Shown in pieces: positions 50,757 to 59,768 of a stretch of 64,000 nt of DNA. The translations under genes were made by a program, and so were the position numbers. Location: positions 97,688-161,687 of the forward strand of contig NZ_JAENRY010000001.1 of NCBI RefSeq assembly GCF_016612545.1. Reading direction: 5' to 3'. The stretch comes from Streptomyces sp. MBT65 (lineage in GTDB: Bacteria > Actinomycetota > Actinomycetes > Streptomycetales > Streptomycetaceae). Position 1 is the stretch's first letter, and each line of letters opens with the position of its first letter. The notes under the pieces are model-generated. The model worked only from the letters and a program-made list of their open reading frames with translations, searched no databases and was not told the origin of the DNA.

Positions 50757-51653
50757 TCATCGCATCCCCGATCCGGCGATGCCCTGCACGAAGTAGCGCT
50801 GCAGGAACAGGAAGAGCACGAGGACCGGCAGCATCACGACGATCGCGCCGGCGAGCACCAGGCCGTAGTCGGTGACGTGCTGGGCCGCCTGGCTGGTGGC
50901 GGCGAGGCCGACCGGGAGGGTGTAACTCGCCGTGCTCTGGGCGACGATGAGCGGCCAGATGAAGTTGTTCCACGAGTTCAGGAACGACATGATCGTGATC
51001 GTCGCGACCGCCGGACCGGCCAGCGGAAGGAAGATCCGGAAGAAGATCCGGAACTCGCCCGCGCCGTCGATGCGCGCCGCCTCCAGCAACTCGTCGGGCA
51101 CCGACTGCGCGTACTGCCGCATGATGAACACCGACAGCGGGAGCGCCACGCCGGGCAGCGCGATCCCGGTGAGGGTGTCGGCCAGACCCATGTCGACGGT
51201 GATCACGAACTGGGTGACGAAGACCGTCGTGAACGGCACCATCATCGCCGCCATCACGGCACCGAACGCCAGCCGCCTGCCCGCGAATTCGAGCTTGGCG
51301 AGGGCGTATCCGGCCGCCGAGGCCGCCACGATGTTGCCGATCACCACCATGAGGGCGACCAGCACGCTGTTGGTCAGGAACCGCCCGAAGCCCTCGGTCC
51401 GGAACAGCCGCACGAAGTTGTCGAGCGTGACGTGCCGCGGCAGCCACGCACCCGGATCGGAGCGGATCTCGTCCAGGCCGCGCAGCGAGCCGCTGACCAC
51501 CCAGAAGAAGGGCAGCAGGGTCAGCAGCGCGCACAGCACCAGTGCGCCGTACAGCAGCGGGCGACCAACGGACCGTGTGCGTACGGCGGTTGGGTCCTCG
51601 ACGGTGGCGGCGGTCAGGTCGGCGTCGTTCAGCGACGCGGCTACGGCGGTCAT
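50757..51653 (-). CDS. ABC sugar transporter permease (MalG-like)
   Basis: 298 aa with six hydrophobic segments and the ATPase-contacting EAA loop ELLEAARIDGAGEFRIFFRIFLPL. The CUT1 permease pattern (SFLNSWNNFIWPL near the end) is clear. ATG 51653 overlaps the stop of the other permease by four bases. No ATPase gene is in the operon, as is common in Streptomyces, where a shared MsiK energises CUT1 systems. Confidence 0.9.
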   Translation of the reverse strand: MTAVAASLNDADLTAATVEDPTAVRTRSVGRPLLYGALVLCALLTLLPFFWVVSGSLRGLDEIRSDPGAWLPRHVTLDNFVRLFRTEGFGRFLTNSVLVALMVVIGNIVAASAAGYALAKLEFAGRRLAFGAVMAAMMVPFTTVFVTQFVITVDMGLADTLTGIALPGVALPLSVFIMRQYAQSVPDELLEAARIDGAGEFRIFFRIFLPLAGPAVATITIMSFLNSWNNFIWPLIVAQSTASYTLPVGLAATSQAAQHVTDYGLVLAGAIVVMLPVLVLFLFLQRYFVQGIAGSGMR

Positions 51654-52561
51654 GTGCGGGGCCTCAGCAGTCGGAACTGGACGGCACTCACCAGCAGCAC
51701 GAGCAGCAGCATCACGAAGGACGCGGCCGAGGACATGCCCAGTTGGCCGGACCCGAACTGGTGGTAGGTGTACAGCGACACGGACTCGGTGGACCCCAAC
51801 GGGCCGCCGTCCGTGAGGAGATAGGGCTCGTCGAAGACCTGGAGATAGAAGACGGTCAGCAGCACCGACACCATGAGGGTGGTCGGCAGCAGGAGCGGCA
51901 GGGTGATGTGCCTCAACTGCCGCCATCTGCCCGCCCCGTCGAGCGCGGCGGCCTCGTACACGTCCTCCGGCACGGCCTGGAGTCCGGCCAGGAACAGCAC
52001 CATCGCGGTGCCGAAGTTGCGCCAGACGCCGAGCAGGATGACCACGGGCATCGCGAGGTGCGGATCGTCCAGCCAGTTCGGCCCGGCCAGGCCGACGTAG
52101 CCCAACGCCTTGTTGACGGTCCCGCCCGCGTTGAAGGCGTACTGCCAGATGAGAGCGACAGCGACGACGTTGGTGACGACCGGTGCGAAGAAGACCGTAC
52201 GGAACACCCCGCGCAGCCGCCGGATCCCGGAGTTCAGTGCCATCGCCAGCCCGAAGCCGATCGCCATGGTCAGCGGCACACCGACGGCGACGAACACGGC
52301 GGTGTTCAGGATGTCCCGCAGAAAGGTCGGATCCTGGAACAGGCGCAGGTAGTTGTCCAGGCCGGTGAAGTCGACCGCGAGCGGATGGCGCAGGTCCGAG
52401 CCGCGCAGATCGGTCAGGCTGAAGCCGAGCGCGGCCACCGTGGGGATCGCGGTGTAGAGCAGGAACACGACGGCGAACGGCGCGAGGAACAGCCAGGCGA
52501 CCGCCGTACGACGGGAGGTGCGTGCCCTGCTCCGTCTCCCCGGGGCGAGCGTGGTGGTCAT
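51650..52561 (-). CDS. ABC sugar transporter permease (MalF-like)
   Basis: 303 aa, six hydrophobic segments, EAA loop DVYEAAALDGAGRWRQLRHITLPLL, and YTAIPTVAALGFSLTD in the first loop. First permease of the CUT1 system, 7 bp after the binding-protein gene. Confidence 0.9.
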   Translation of the reverse strand: MTTTLAPGRRSRARTSRRTAVAWLFLAPFAVVFLLYTAIPTVAALGFSLTDLRGSDLRHPLAVDFTGLDNYLRLFQDPTFLRDILNTAVFVAVGVPLTMAIGFGLAMALNSGIRRLRGVFRTVFFAPVVTNVVAVALIWQYAFNAGGTVNKALGYVGLAGPNWLDDPHLAMPVVILLGVWRNFGTAMVLFLAGLQAVPEDVYEAAALDGAGRWRQLRHITLPLLLPTTLMVSVLLTVFYLQVFDEPYLLTDGGPLGSTESVSLYTYHQFGSGQLGMSSAASFVMLLLVLLVSAVQFRLLRPRT

Positions 52562-52568
52562 CCGCGGC

Positions 52569-53873
52569 TCACTCCGCTCCCGTGCCGAGGCTCTTGGCGT
52601 ACGCCTGGATGCTCGCCGCGGCCTTCTCCGCGGTCTGGGTGCCCTTGGCCACGGTCTCGACCTCCTTGCCCAGCCGGGTGGCGACCTGCTGCCAAGTGCC
52701 CACCTGCGGAAAGGCCTTGGTGTTCTTGAGCTGGGTGAGGAAGGCGTCGAGGAGCGGCTGCTTCTTGACGATCGGATCGTCCCAGGCGGAGATCACCGCC
52801 GGCAGCGAGCCGTACGCCGAGTACTGCGCGACCTGCGTGCTCGGCTTCGAGACATGGCGGACGAACTTCCACGACGCGTCCGTGTTCCCGCTGTCCGCGA
52901 GGACGCCCCACGTGCCCCCGGCCGAGAAGGAGGTGCTGCCCGAGGCGCCGGCCGGCAGCGGAGCCGTGGCGACATGGGCCGCCGTCCAGCCGGTCTGCTT
53001 CGCGGCGGTGTCGAGCTGCCCGAGCACCCAGGGGCCGGTGATCATCGTGGCGGTCTTCCCGGACACGAAGTACGGCTGGGAGTCGAGGAAGGTGGGGGTG
53101 GCGGTGTCGGCCGAACCCGAGGTGAAGAACGACGCGTTGTACTTGAGGGCGTCGACCATCGCCGGTGTGTCGAGGTTCCAACTGCCGTCGGACGAGAGGA
53201 GGTTGCCGCCCGCCTGCCAGGCGTACATCGCCACGTCCTGGCCGTTGAAGATGTCCCAGCCGTTGTCGGCCGCGAGACCGTGCCCGGCGCCGGCGCCCTT
53301 CAACGCCTTGAAGAACGGCACCATTTCGGCCCACGTGGTCGGCGCCGTGACGCCCGCCTTCTTGGCGAGGTCGGCGCGGTAGACGAGGGCGTACGTGTAC
53401 GCGTACCAGGGCACCGTGTAGGCCACGTCCTTGACCAGACCGGCGTCCCACAGGCTCTTGAAGAAGACGCCGGAGTCGACGAGCCCGTCCGGCACCGGCC
53501 GCAGGATCGACGGGTCGAGGAACTGGGCCTGCGACTCGGGGAAGAACTGGGCCACATCGGGGCCCTTGCCCGCCGCGATCGCGGCCTGGAGCTTCGTGTA
53601 GTAGTCGGCGTTCGGTATCAGCGTGAACTTCACGGTGACGTCCGGGTTCGCCGCCTTGAAGGGCTTGATCACCTTGTCGAGGACGTCGGCGTCGCCCTGG
53701 GCGGCCCAGACGTTGACGGTGCCGGTGGCCGGTTTGTCGTCGATGGACTCGGCGGTGGCCTTCGCGGTGGCCGTGGCGGTGTCGCCGCGCCCACAGCCGG
53801 CGAGGGCGAGGGTGCCGAGCAGTGCGGTACCGGCGGACAGTCTGAGGACGCCGCGGCGGGAGGGGTTGGACAC
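52569..53873 (-). CDS. Sugar-binding lipoprotein of ABC importer
   Basis: 434-aa extracellular solute-binding protein (cluster-1 type). The signal has a twin-arginine SRRGVLRLSAG and a lipobox LALAGC with Cys27, so it is probably a Tat-exported lipoprotein. VNVWAAQGDADVLDKVIKPF, GKGPDVAQFFPES and GTWGVLADSGN are family-like. GTG 53873 is chosen over ATG 53891 because AGGAG lies seven bases before it. First gene of the seven-gene operon to 46437. Confidence 0.9.
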   Translation of the reverse strand: MSNPSRRGVLRLSAGTALLGTLALAGCGRGDTATATAKATAESIDDKPATGTVNVWAAQGDADVLDKVIKPFKAANPDVTVKFTLIPNADYYTKLQAAIAAGKGPDVAQFFPESQAQFLDPSILRPVPDGLVDSGVFFKSLWDAGLVKDVAYTVPWYAYTYALVYRADLAKKAGVTAPTTWAEMVPFFKALKGAGAGHGLAADNGWDIFNGQDVAMYAWQAGGNLLSSDGSWNLDTPAMVDALKYNASFFTSGSADTATPTFLDSQPYFVSGKTATMITGPWVLGQLDTAAKQTGWTAAHVATAPLPAGASGSTSFSAGGTWGVLADSGNTDASWKFVRHVSKPSTQVAQYSAYGSLPAVISAWDDPIVKKQPLLDAFLTQLKNTKAFPQVGTWQQVATRLGKEVETVAKGTQTAEKAAASIQAYAKSLGTGAE

Positions 53874-53911
53874 TCGGGACTCCTGTCTCATGGGGCGCTG
53901 AGGACAGTGCT

Positions 53912-53959
53912 GGGATTTCCGGGAGCTGCGGGATTTCCGGGCAGCGCGGGATTTTCGGG
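53912..53959. repeat. Three 18-bp tandem repeats in the sugar operon promoter region
   Basis: GGGATTTCCGGG at 53912, GGGATTTCCGGG at 53930 and GGGATTTTCGGG at 53948 recur with an exact 18-bp period, 40-90 bp upstream of the binding-protein start. Regularly phased copies suggest cooperative binding by a regulator, possibly the ROK protein of the operon. Confidence 0.65.
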
Positions 53960-54301
53960 AAAAGCAGCGTTATCGGTCCGGCGGCCGTAATGCGGCTGAT
54001 GGGACCTCTGTGGCTGACTGCGACGTTAGGAAGGGTCTGTTTCGCCGGCGTGGCTCAGCCGTCACGAATAATTTCGGAACTTGTAGCGAAATCCCTGACA
54101 GAGGGAAAACCCTTGAGTGCCCCTGACCTGCGTGACATGGACGGGTCAACGCTGTCATCCTCCACGCAGCCACCCCCACGGATCCTCCACGGATTGGTCA
54201 AAGTTCTCCCAGTCCCGCACAGCTCAGCTCTTCCCGGACAGCAGACCCGGCTGTCCGGTCTGTCACCGGCCGCGTTCGCGGTCGTCGCAGTAGGAGTAAG
54301 A
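53960..54301. other. Divergent intergenic region, no gene seen
   Basis: Between the sugar operon and the secreted protease. It is locally AT-richer (around 54060-54110) than the flanks, so it probably holds the protease promoter, but I could not assign -35/-10 boxes with confidence. A frame in phase with the protease is open across it but lacks coding character. AGGAG stands five bases before GTG 54302. Confidence 0.5.
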
Positions 54302-56701
54302 GTGAGACGCATCCCCCGTAAGCGGATGGCGGTAGGAGCCCTGGTCTCCACCGCCGCTTTCCTGGCCGTCGGCGTCCAGTCGGTGCCGGCGACCGCGAAG
54401 CCCGCCTCCCCCCACCCGAGTCCGCTGCTCACCGGCAGCCTGGAGGCGAAGCTCACCCCGGCCCAGCGCACCGCCCTGGTGAAGAGCGCCACCGCGAACA
54501 GCACGACGACCGCCCACACCCTCGGCCTCGGCGCCAAGGAGAAGCTGGTCGTCAAGGACGTCGTCAAGGACAACGACGGCACCGTCCACACCCGCTACGA
54601 GCGCACCTTCGCCGGTCTCCCCGTCCTCGGCGGCGACCTCGTCGTGCACACCCCGCCCGCCAGCAAGGCGACCGGCACGGTGAGCGCGACCTTCAACAAC
54701 AAGCACACCCTCACGGTCCCCTCGACGACCCCCTCGGTCGCCAAGTCGACCGCCGAGACCAAGGCCCTGACGACCGCGAAGGCCCTCGACGCCAAGGCGC
54801 CGAGCACCGACAGCGCCCGCAAGGTCATCTGGGCCGGCACCGGCACCCCGAAGCTCGCCTGGGAGACGGTGATCAGCGGCTTCCAGGACGACGGCACCCC
54901 CAGCAAGCTGCACGTGATCACCGACGCCACCACCGGCAAGGAGCTCTCGCGCTTCGAGGGCATCGAGACCGGCACCGGCAACACCCAGTACAGCGGCACG
55001 GTCTCGCTCAGCACCACACTGTCCGGCTCGACCTACCAGCTGTACGACACCACGCGCGGCGGCCACAAGACGTACAGCCTCAACAACGCCACGTCGGGCA
55101 CCGGCACCCTGATGACCGACTCCGACGACGTGTGGGGCACGGGCTCGGGTTCCAACACCCAGACCGCCGGCGCGGACGCGGCCTACGGCGCCCAGACGAC
55201 CTGGGACTTCTACAAGAACACCTTCGGCCGCAGCGGCATCAAGAACGACGGCGTCGCCGCCTACTCGCGCGTCCACTACAGCACGGCGTACGTCAACGCC
55301 TTCTGGGACGACGACTGCTTCTGCATGACGTACGGCGACGGCACCAGCAGCACCCACGCGCTGACCTCGCTGGACGTGGCCGGCCACGAGATGAGCCACG
55401 GCGTCACCTCCAACACCGCCGGTCTCAACTACACCGGTGAATCAGGCGGGTTGAACGAGGCGACCTCCGACATCTTCGGCACGGGCGTGGAGTTCTACGC
55501 GGCGAACTCCACCGACGTCGGTGACTACCTCATCGGCGAGAAGATCGACATCAACGGCGACGGCACGCCGCTGCGTTACATGGACGAGCCCGACAAGGAC
55601 GGCGGCTCCGCCGACAGTTGGTACTCCGGCGTCGGCAACCTCGACGTGCACTACTCGTCCGGCCCCGCGAACCACATGTTCTACCTGCTCTCCGAGGGCA
55701 GCGGCACCAAGACCATCAACGGTGTCACCTACAACAGCCCGACCTCCGACGGCGTGGCCGTCGCCGGTATCGGCCGGGCCGCCGCCCTCCAGATCTGGTA
55801 CAAGGCGCTGACGACGTACATGACGTCCAGCACCAACTACGCCGGGGCCCGCACCGCCGCGCTCAGCGCCGCCGGGGCCCTCTACGGCACAAGTTCCGCG
55901 CAGTACGCGGGAGTCGGCAACGCCTTCGCCGGCATCAACGTGGGCAGCCACATCACCGTGCCGACCACGGGCGTCACGGTCACCAACCCGGGCAGCCAGT
56001 CCTCGACCGTCGGCACGGCGGTGAGCCTGGCGATCACGGCCAGCTCCACCAACAGCGGCACCCTGACCTACGCCGCGACCGGACTGCCGACCGGCCTGTC
56101 GATCAGCAGCTCCACGGGCGCCATCACCGGCACCCCGACGACCGCGGGCACGTACAGCACCACCGTGACCGTGACCGACAGCACCGGGGCGACGGGTACC
56201 GCGTCCTTCACCTGGACCGTGAGTTCCAGCGGCGGGGGCGGCACCTGCACCTCGACGCAGCTCCTGGGCAACGCGGGCTTCGAGTCGGGCAACACCACCT
56301 GGACCGCCACCAGCGGGGTCATCACCAGCTCCAGCAGCCAGGCGGCGCGCACCGGTTCGTACAAGGCCTGGCTCGACGGCTACGGCTCCACCCACACCGA
56401 CACGCTGTCCCAGTCGGTGACGATCCCGAGCGGCTGCACGGGGACGACGTTCACCTTCTACATCCACATCGACACCGCGGAGACCACCACCAGCACGGCG
56501 TACGACAAGCTGACGGTCACCGCCGGTTCGACCACGCTCGCCACGTACTCGAACCTCAACGCGGCCAGCGGGTACGTCGCGAAGTCCTTCAGTCTGTCGG
56601 CCTTCGCGGGGACCACGGTCGCCCTGAAGTTCAGCGGCGTCGAGGACTCCTCGCTCCAGACCAGCTTCGTCATCGACGACACCGCCGTCACGACCAGCTG
56701 A
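54302..56701 (+). CDS. Secreted M4 (thermolysin-like) metalloprotease
   Basis: About 799 aa. Signal peptide to about residue 30 (RKRMAVGALVSTAAFLAVG), an FTP/PepSY-type propeptide (ERTFAGLPVLGGDLVVHT; AWETVISG), then the M4 catalytic domain with His362-Glu-x-x-His366 (GHEMSH) and Glu386 (GGLNEATSD), and NHMFYLLSEG. After about 560 come a putative-Ig repeat (VTNPGSQSSTVGTAVSL...ATGLPTGLSISSSTGAITG) and a beta-rich C-terminal domain (LLGNAGFESGNTTW). A full-length extracellular protease activated by propeptide removal. Stand-alone gene. Confidence 0.92.
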   Translation: MRRIPRKRMAVGALVSTAAFLAVGVQSVPATAKPASPHPSPLLTGSLEAKLTPAQRTALVKSATANSTTTAHTLGLGAKEKLVVKDVVKDNDGTVHTRYERTFAGLPVLGGDLVVHTPPASKATGTVSATFNNKHTLTVPSTTPSVAKSTAETKALTTAKALDAKAPSTDSARKVIWAGTGTPKLAWETVISGFQDDGTPSKLHVITDATTGKELSRFEGIETGTGNTQYSGTVSLSTTLSGSTYQLYDTTRGGHKTYSLNNATSGTGTLMTDSDDVWGTGSGSNTQTAGADAAYGAQTTWDFYKNTFGRSGIKNDGVAAYSRVHYSTAYVNAFWDDDCFCMTYGDGTSSTHALTSLDVAGHEMSHGVTSNTAGLNYTGESGGLNEATSDIFGTGVEFYAANSTDVGDYLIGEKIDINGDGTPLRYMDEPDKDGGSADSWYSGVGNLDVHYSSGPANHMFYLLSEGSGTKTINGVTYNSPTSDGVAVAGIGRAAALQIWYKALTTYMTSSTNYAGARTAALSAAGALYGTSSAQYAGVGNAFAGINVGSHITVPTTGVTVTNPGSQSSTVGTAVSLAITASSTNSGTLTYAATGLPTGLSISSSTGAITGTPTTAGTYSTTVTVTDSTGATGTASFTWTVSSSGGGGTCTSTQLLGNAGFESGNTTWTATSGVITSSSSQAARTGSYKAWLDGYGSTHTDTLSQSVTIPSGCTGTTFTFYIHIDTAETTTSTAYDKLTVTAGSTTLATYSNLNAASGYVAKSFSLSAFAGTTVALKFSGVEDSSLQTSFVIDDTAVTTS

Positions 56702-56720
56702 TCCGCTGCACCTGTTCCGT

Positions 56721-56761
56721 CCGGCACCCCGCACGCGCCCCCAGGCGTGCGGGGTGTCCGG
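56721..56761. terminator. Bidirectional hairpin terminator
   Basis: CACCCCGCACGC (56725-56736) pairs perfectly with 56745-56756, loop 8 nt, and the CCGG flanks extend the stem across a one-base bulge, followed by TTTCCTC. It lies between the convergent protease and glucanase genes. Confidence 0.85.
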
Positions 56762-56766
56762 TTTCC

Positions 56767-57954
56767 TCAGCTCAGCGGGTCCAGCGTCAGATAGGCCTGC
56801 TGCGGGTTCCCGTCGTTCACCAGGGACTCCTGGGCGCCGACGTCGTCGAACGCGAACGCGTACGCCTTGCCGTCCGCCATCTGCGCGTGGATCTTGCGCG
56901 CGTACTGGTTGGTCACCGTGTCCACGTAGAAGTTCGCGGTGGTGGTGTCCGGCTGGTTGGGGTTGACCAGGAGCGTGGAGCGGTTGAAGCCCGCGCACAG
57001 GGTGCGCGAAATGGGCCCGCGCACCAGGTCGTTGGGCGCGTCGAGGTACTTGTAGCAGCCGAAGACGCTGGCCGCGTCCGGCTTCTGGAAGGTGGTGACG
57101 ACCGCTCCGGAGCTGTTGGTGAAGTTCATGACGCTGCCCGACACCCGGCCGTAGTACTTGGTGGTCGGCTGGTTGGCGAACGGTGTCACGGTCAGGGTCG
57201 AGGACGCGTACTTCGACCAGACGCGGTTGATGTAGTCGTCCATCACCGTGCTGGGCAGGGCACCCGTCTCAATGCCGTACGTCGGTGAGAGCGCTCGCAG
57301 CACCGTGCCGTCGGAACGGGTCTGGATCAGGTTGGCCCAGCCGCCCGGCTGTCCGCGCAGCGCGTTGAAGAACCCGGTGTAACCACCCGACTTGAGGTGC
57401 CCGGTGGTGGCCGTGCTCCCGTCGGACCGCTGCACCCCGACCGCGTACGGCGCGGAGAACATGTCCACCTGGGTGCTGTTGATCCACAGTCCGGAGTCGT
57501 TGAGCGTGTACTCGGACCAGCTGAAGAGGATGTTGCGGTTCGGGTCGGTCGGGTTCTGCACGGCCGGCTGCACCAGGCCGCCGGTGGTCAGCTTGAACAC
57601 CAGCTTCTGACCGTACGAGAAGTAGAGACGGCCCGAGAACTTGGGGATCCGGATGGTGCTGGACTGCCCGGCCCCCGGGCCCGCGATCGACGCGTCCGGT
57701 GCCGGGGTGGGCGGGTTGCCACCGGCCGGCCAGGCGTGGAACGTGCCGGCCGCGTCGGCCCAACCCTGCTGGCCGGTCGCGAGGTTGGTGCCCAGGTCGT
57801 AGATGTAGACCGCGTCGCCGCGGCCCGAGTTGTTGGTGATCTTCAGCGGGATCGTGGCGGGTACCGCGGCATCCGCCGTCAGCGGTGTGGCCACCGCGAG
57901 CATCGTGGCCACCGCGGTCGCGGCGCCCAGGCGGCGCAGGATTCTGACGAGCAC
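56767..57954 (-). CDS. Secreted GH64 beta-1,3-glucanase-like protein
   Basis: 395 aa. Signal peptide (LRRLGAATAVATMLAVATPLTADA), then the thaumatin-like/GH64 pattern: IPLKITNNSGRGDAVYIYDLG, FSGRLYFSYGQKLVFKL, LFSWSEYTLNDSGLWINSTQVDMFSAPYAVGV. The acidic pair in WSEYTLND and NSTQVDMF suits the GH64 laminaripentaose-producing enzymes. It would cut fungal beta-1,3-glucan. GTG 57954 has GGAGG six bases upstream. A LacI-type palindrome in the promoter suggests induction by oligosaccharides. Confidence 0.88.
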   Translation of the reverse strand: MLVRILRRLGAATAVATMLAVATPLTADAAVPATIPLKITNNSGRGDAVYIYDLGTNLATGQQGWADAAGTFHAWPAGGNPPTPAPDASIAGPGAGQSSTIRIPKFSGRLYFSYGQKLVFKLTTGGLVQPAVQNPTDPNRNILFSWSEYTLNDSGLWINSTQVDMFSAPYAVGVQRSDGSTATTGHLKSGGYTGFFNALRGQPGGWANLIQTRSDGTVLRALSPTYGIETGALPSTVMDDYINRVWSKYASSTLTVTPFANQPTTKYYGRVSGSVMNFTNSSGAVVTTFQKPDAASVFGCYKYLDAPNDLVRGPISRTLCAGFNRSTLLVNPNQPDTTTANFYVDTVTNQYARKIHAQMADGKAYAFAFDDVGAQESLVNDGNPQQAYLTLDPLS

Positions 57955-58002
57955 TGCTCACCTCCGTGTGGGGGGTGTACGGGAAATTGGTCCGTACCTG
58001 TG

Positions 58003-58016
58003 TGAGAGCGCTCTCA
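58003..58016. promoter_or_regulatory. LacI-type operator TGAGAGCGCTCTCA
   Basis: A perfect 14-bp CG-centred palindrome about 50 bp upstream of the glucanase start. It is close to the TGGGAGCGCTCCCA box bound by CebR in Streptomyces, so a LacI-family repressor of glycoside hydrolase genes is the likely ligand. Confidence 0.75.
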
Positions 58017-58058
58017 GAGTCGCGCCGAGCCGCGTGTGTGTCAATGAGTTGAACGAAA

Positions 58059-58111
58059 GGTGCCCACGGCAACTCGCGCCGTGGGCACCAGGGTTGGATG
58101 CCGTGGGCACC
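58059..58111. terminator. Hairpin terminator with a third stem copy
   Basis: GGTGCCCACGGC (58059-58070) pairs with GCCGTGGGCACC (58078-58089), loop 7 nt; the second arm is repeated at 58100-58111, so two alternative hairpins can form. It lies after the dienelactone hydrolase gene (- strand). Confidence 0.7.
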
Positions 58112-58139
58112 CGGGGAGATCAGGGGACGCAGTCCTCGG

Positions 58140-58901
58140 TCAGAAGGTGCGCTCCAGCAGGTCGAGCAGCGCGACCCAGTGACGCTCGTCCGCCTTCGCG
58201 TCGTACGAGGAGGTGTCGGCCTGCGTGTAGCCGTGCCGCGCGCCCGGGTAGACCTCGCAGCGGTGCCGGACGCCCGCCGCGGTGAGGGCCTCCTCGAACC
58301 GCTTGATCTGCTCCTCGGGCAGCGAGTGGTCCTGGTCGGCGTGGCCGAAGTACAGCTCTGCGGTGATGTGTTGGGCGGCGAGGTGCGGGCTGCCCGGGTC
58401 GTCGGTGGCCAGTTGCCCGCCGTGGAAACCGCCCACCGCGGCCACCCGGTCCGGGTAGGCGCCCGCGGTGTACAGCGCCAGCCGGGCGCCCATGCAGTAC
58501 CCGGTGATCGCCACCGGCCCGTCGGTGACCAGCGGGGAGTCGGCCAGCCATTGCAGATAGGCACCGGCGTCCCGCTCGATGAGTTCGGGGGTGCGCGCGA
58601 GGCCCATGATCAGCGGGCCGACCTTCTCGAAGATCTCCGGCCGCGCCTCGGGGTCGATGAACTCGGGCAGCTCGACCACCGGCGCGCGACCCTGCCGGTA
58701 GAACACGTTCGGCACCAGGACCGTGTAACCGGCCTCGGCCAGCCGGTCGGCCATCGACCTGAGGTGGGGGCGCAGACCGAAGGCGTCCTGGTAGAGGAGC
58801 ACGGCCGGACGGGGGAGTTCGTCGCCGGGGTGCACGAGATAGGCGTCGGCGATGCCGTCCTCGGTGGGGATGTCCACGGCTGTGCCCTGTATGGCGGTCA
58901 T
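58140..58901 (-). CDS. Dienelactone hydrolase family protein
   Basis: 253-aa alpha/beta hydrolase with the DLH triad: Cys in GYCMGARLAL, Asp in GHADQDHS and His in GARHGYT. N-terminal AYLVHPGDELPRPAVLLYQDAFGLRPHL is typical. It opens enol-lactones or hydrolyses small esters. GGGAGG stands about ten bases before ATG 58901. Stand-alone gene. Confidence 0.88.
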   Translation of the reverse strand: MTAIQGTAVDIPTEDGIADAYLVHPGDELPRPAVLLYQDAFGLRPHLRSMADRLAEAGYTVLVPNVFYRQGRAPVVELPEFIDPEARPEIFEKVGPLIMGLARTPELIERDAGAYLQWLADSPLVTDGPVAITGYCMGARLALYTAGAYPDRVAAVGGFHGGQLATDDPGSPHLAAQHITAELYFGHADQDHSLPEEQIKRFEEALTAAGVRHRCEVYPGARHGYTQADTSSYDAKADERHWVALLDLLERTF

Positions 58902-58998
58902 GGTGGGGGTGCCTCCCTGCGGATGGGCGCCCGGCCGGCTGCCGGCCCGGCGTGTTCCGATCATCGTGGCACGCCGGGTCACGGTTCCTCGGCCGGGG

Positions 58999-59619
58999 TC
59001 ACTCGAAGCGGGAGACGTCCCCCGCGCCCTTGCGGACGATCTCGGCCTCGCCGCTGGAGAAGTCGATGACGGTCGTCGGTTCGGTGCCGCAGTCCCCGGA
59101 GTCGACCACCCCGTCCACCACGTGGTCGAGCCGGTCCTTGATCTCCCAGCCCTGGGTCATCGGCTCCTCCTCGTCGGGCAGCAGGAGGGTGCTGGACAGC
59201 AGCGGCTCGCCCAGCTCGGCCAGCAGCGCCTGGGTGACGACATGGTCGGGGATGCGCACGCCCACGGTCTTCTTCTTCGCGTTCAGCAACTGGCGCGGCA
59301 CCTCCTTCGTCGCCGGCAGGATGAACGTGTAACTGCCGGGCGTGGAGGCCTTGATGGCGCGGAACACGTCGTTGTCGATGTGCACGAACTGGCCCAGCTG
59401 GGCGAAGTTCTGGCACACCAGCGTGAAGTGGTGTTTGTCGTTCAGCTGCCGGATCGTACGGATCCGCTCCATGCCGTCACGGTTGCCGAGCTGGCAGCCC
59501 AGCGCGTAGCAGGAGTCGGTCGGGTACGCGATCAGCGCACCCGAGCGCACACTGTCCGCGACCTGGGAGATCGTGCGGGGCTGCGGATTGTCCGGATGAA
59601 CGTCGAAGTACTTGGCCAC
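58999..59619 (-). CDS. Sua5/YciO/YrdC family protein
   Basis: 206 aa with the YrdC-like fold: VADSVRSGALIAYPTDSCYALGCQLGN, KHHFTLVCQNFAQLGQF, PGSYTFILPATKEVPRQLL, VGVRIPDH. The YciO branch is related to threonylcarbamoyl-AMP synthase of tRNA t6A formation, though YciO itself may act elsewhere. GTG 59619 is used; the ribosome-binding site is weak. Confidence 0.87.
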   Translation of the reverse strand: MAKYFDVHPDNPQPRTISQVADSVRSGALIAYPTDSCYALGCQLGNRDGMERIRTIRQLNDKHHFTLVCQNFAQLGQFVHIDNDVFRAIKASTPGSYTFILPATKEVPRQLLNAKKKTVGVRIPDHVVTQALLAELGEPLLSSTLLLPDEEEPMTQGWEIKDRLDHVVDGVVDSGDCGTEPTTVIDFSSGEAEIVRKGAGDVSRFE

Positions 59620-59768
59620 CCGCCGAGCTTATGCCGTGCCCGCGCCGGTCGCCGCGCGGGCCCGCTGCCGGTCGTCGGTCCGGGGGTGTACCCCGGCGGA
59701 TCGGGGGCAGCAGACGAGAGCGCTCGGGTCTCTCTCCCCCCCCCGAACCCGGGCAGGATCGGCTCCGC

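Noticed and set aside
54263..55399. Long minus-strand open frame opposite the M4 protease
   Set aside because: Val/Gly/Ala-rich shadow with no recognisable features; the protease frame contains HEMSH and Glu386.
57288..57297. GAGAGCGCTC inside the glucanase gene as a second operator
   Set aside because: Incomplete palindrome in coding sequence far from the promoter.
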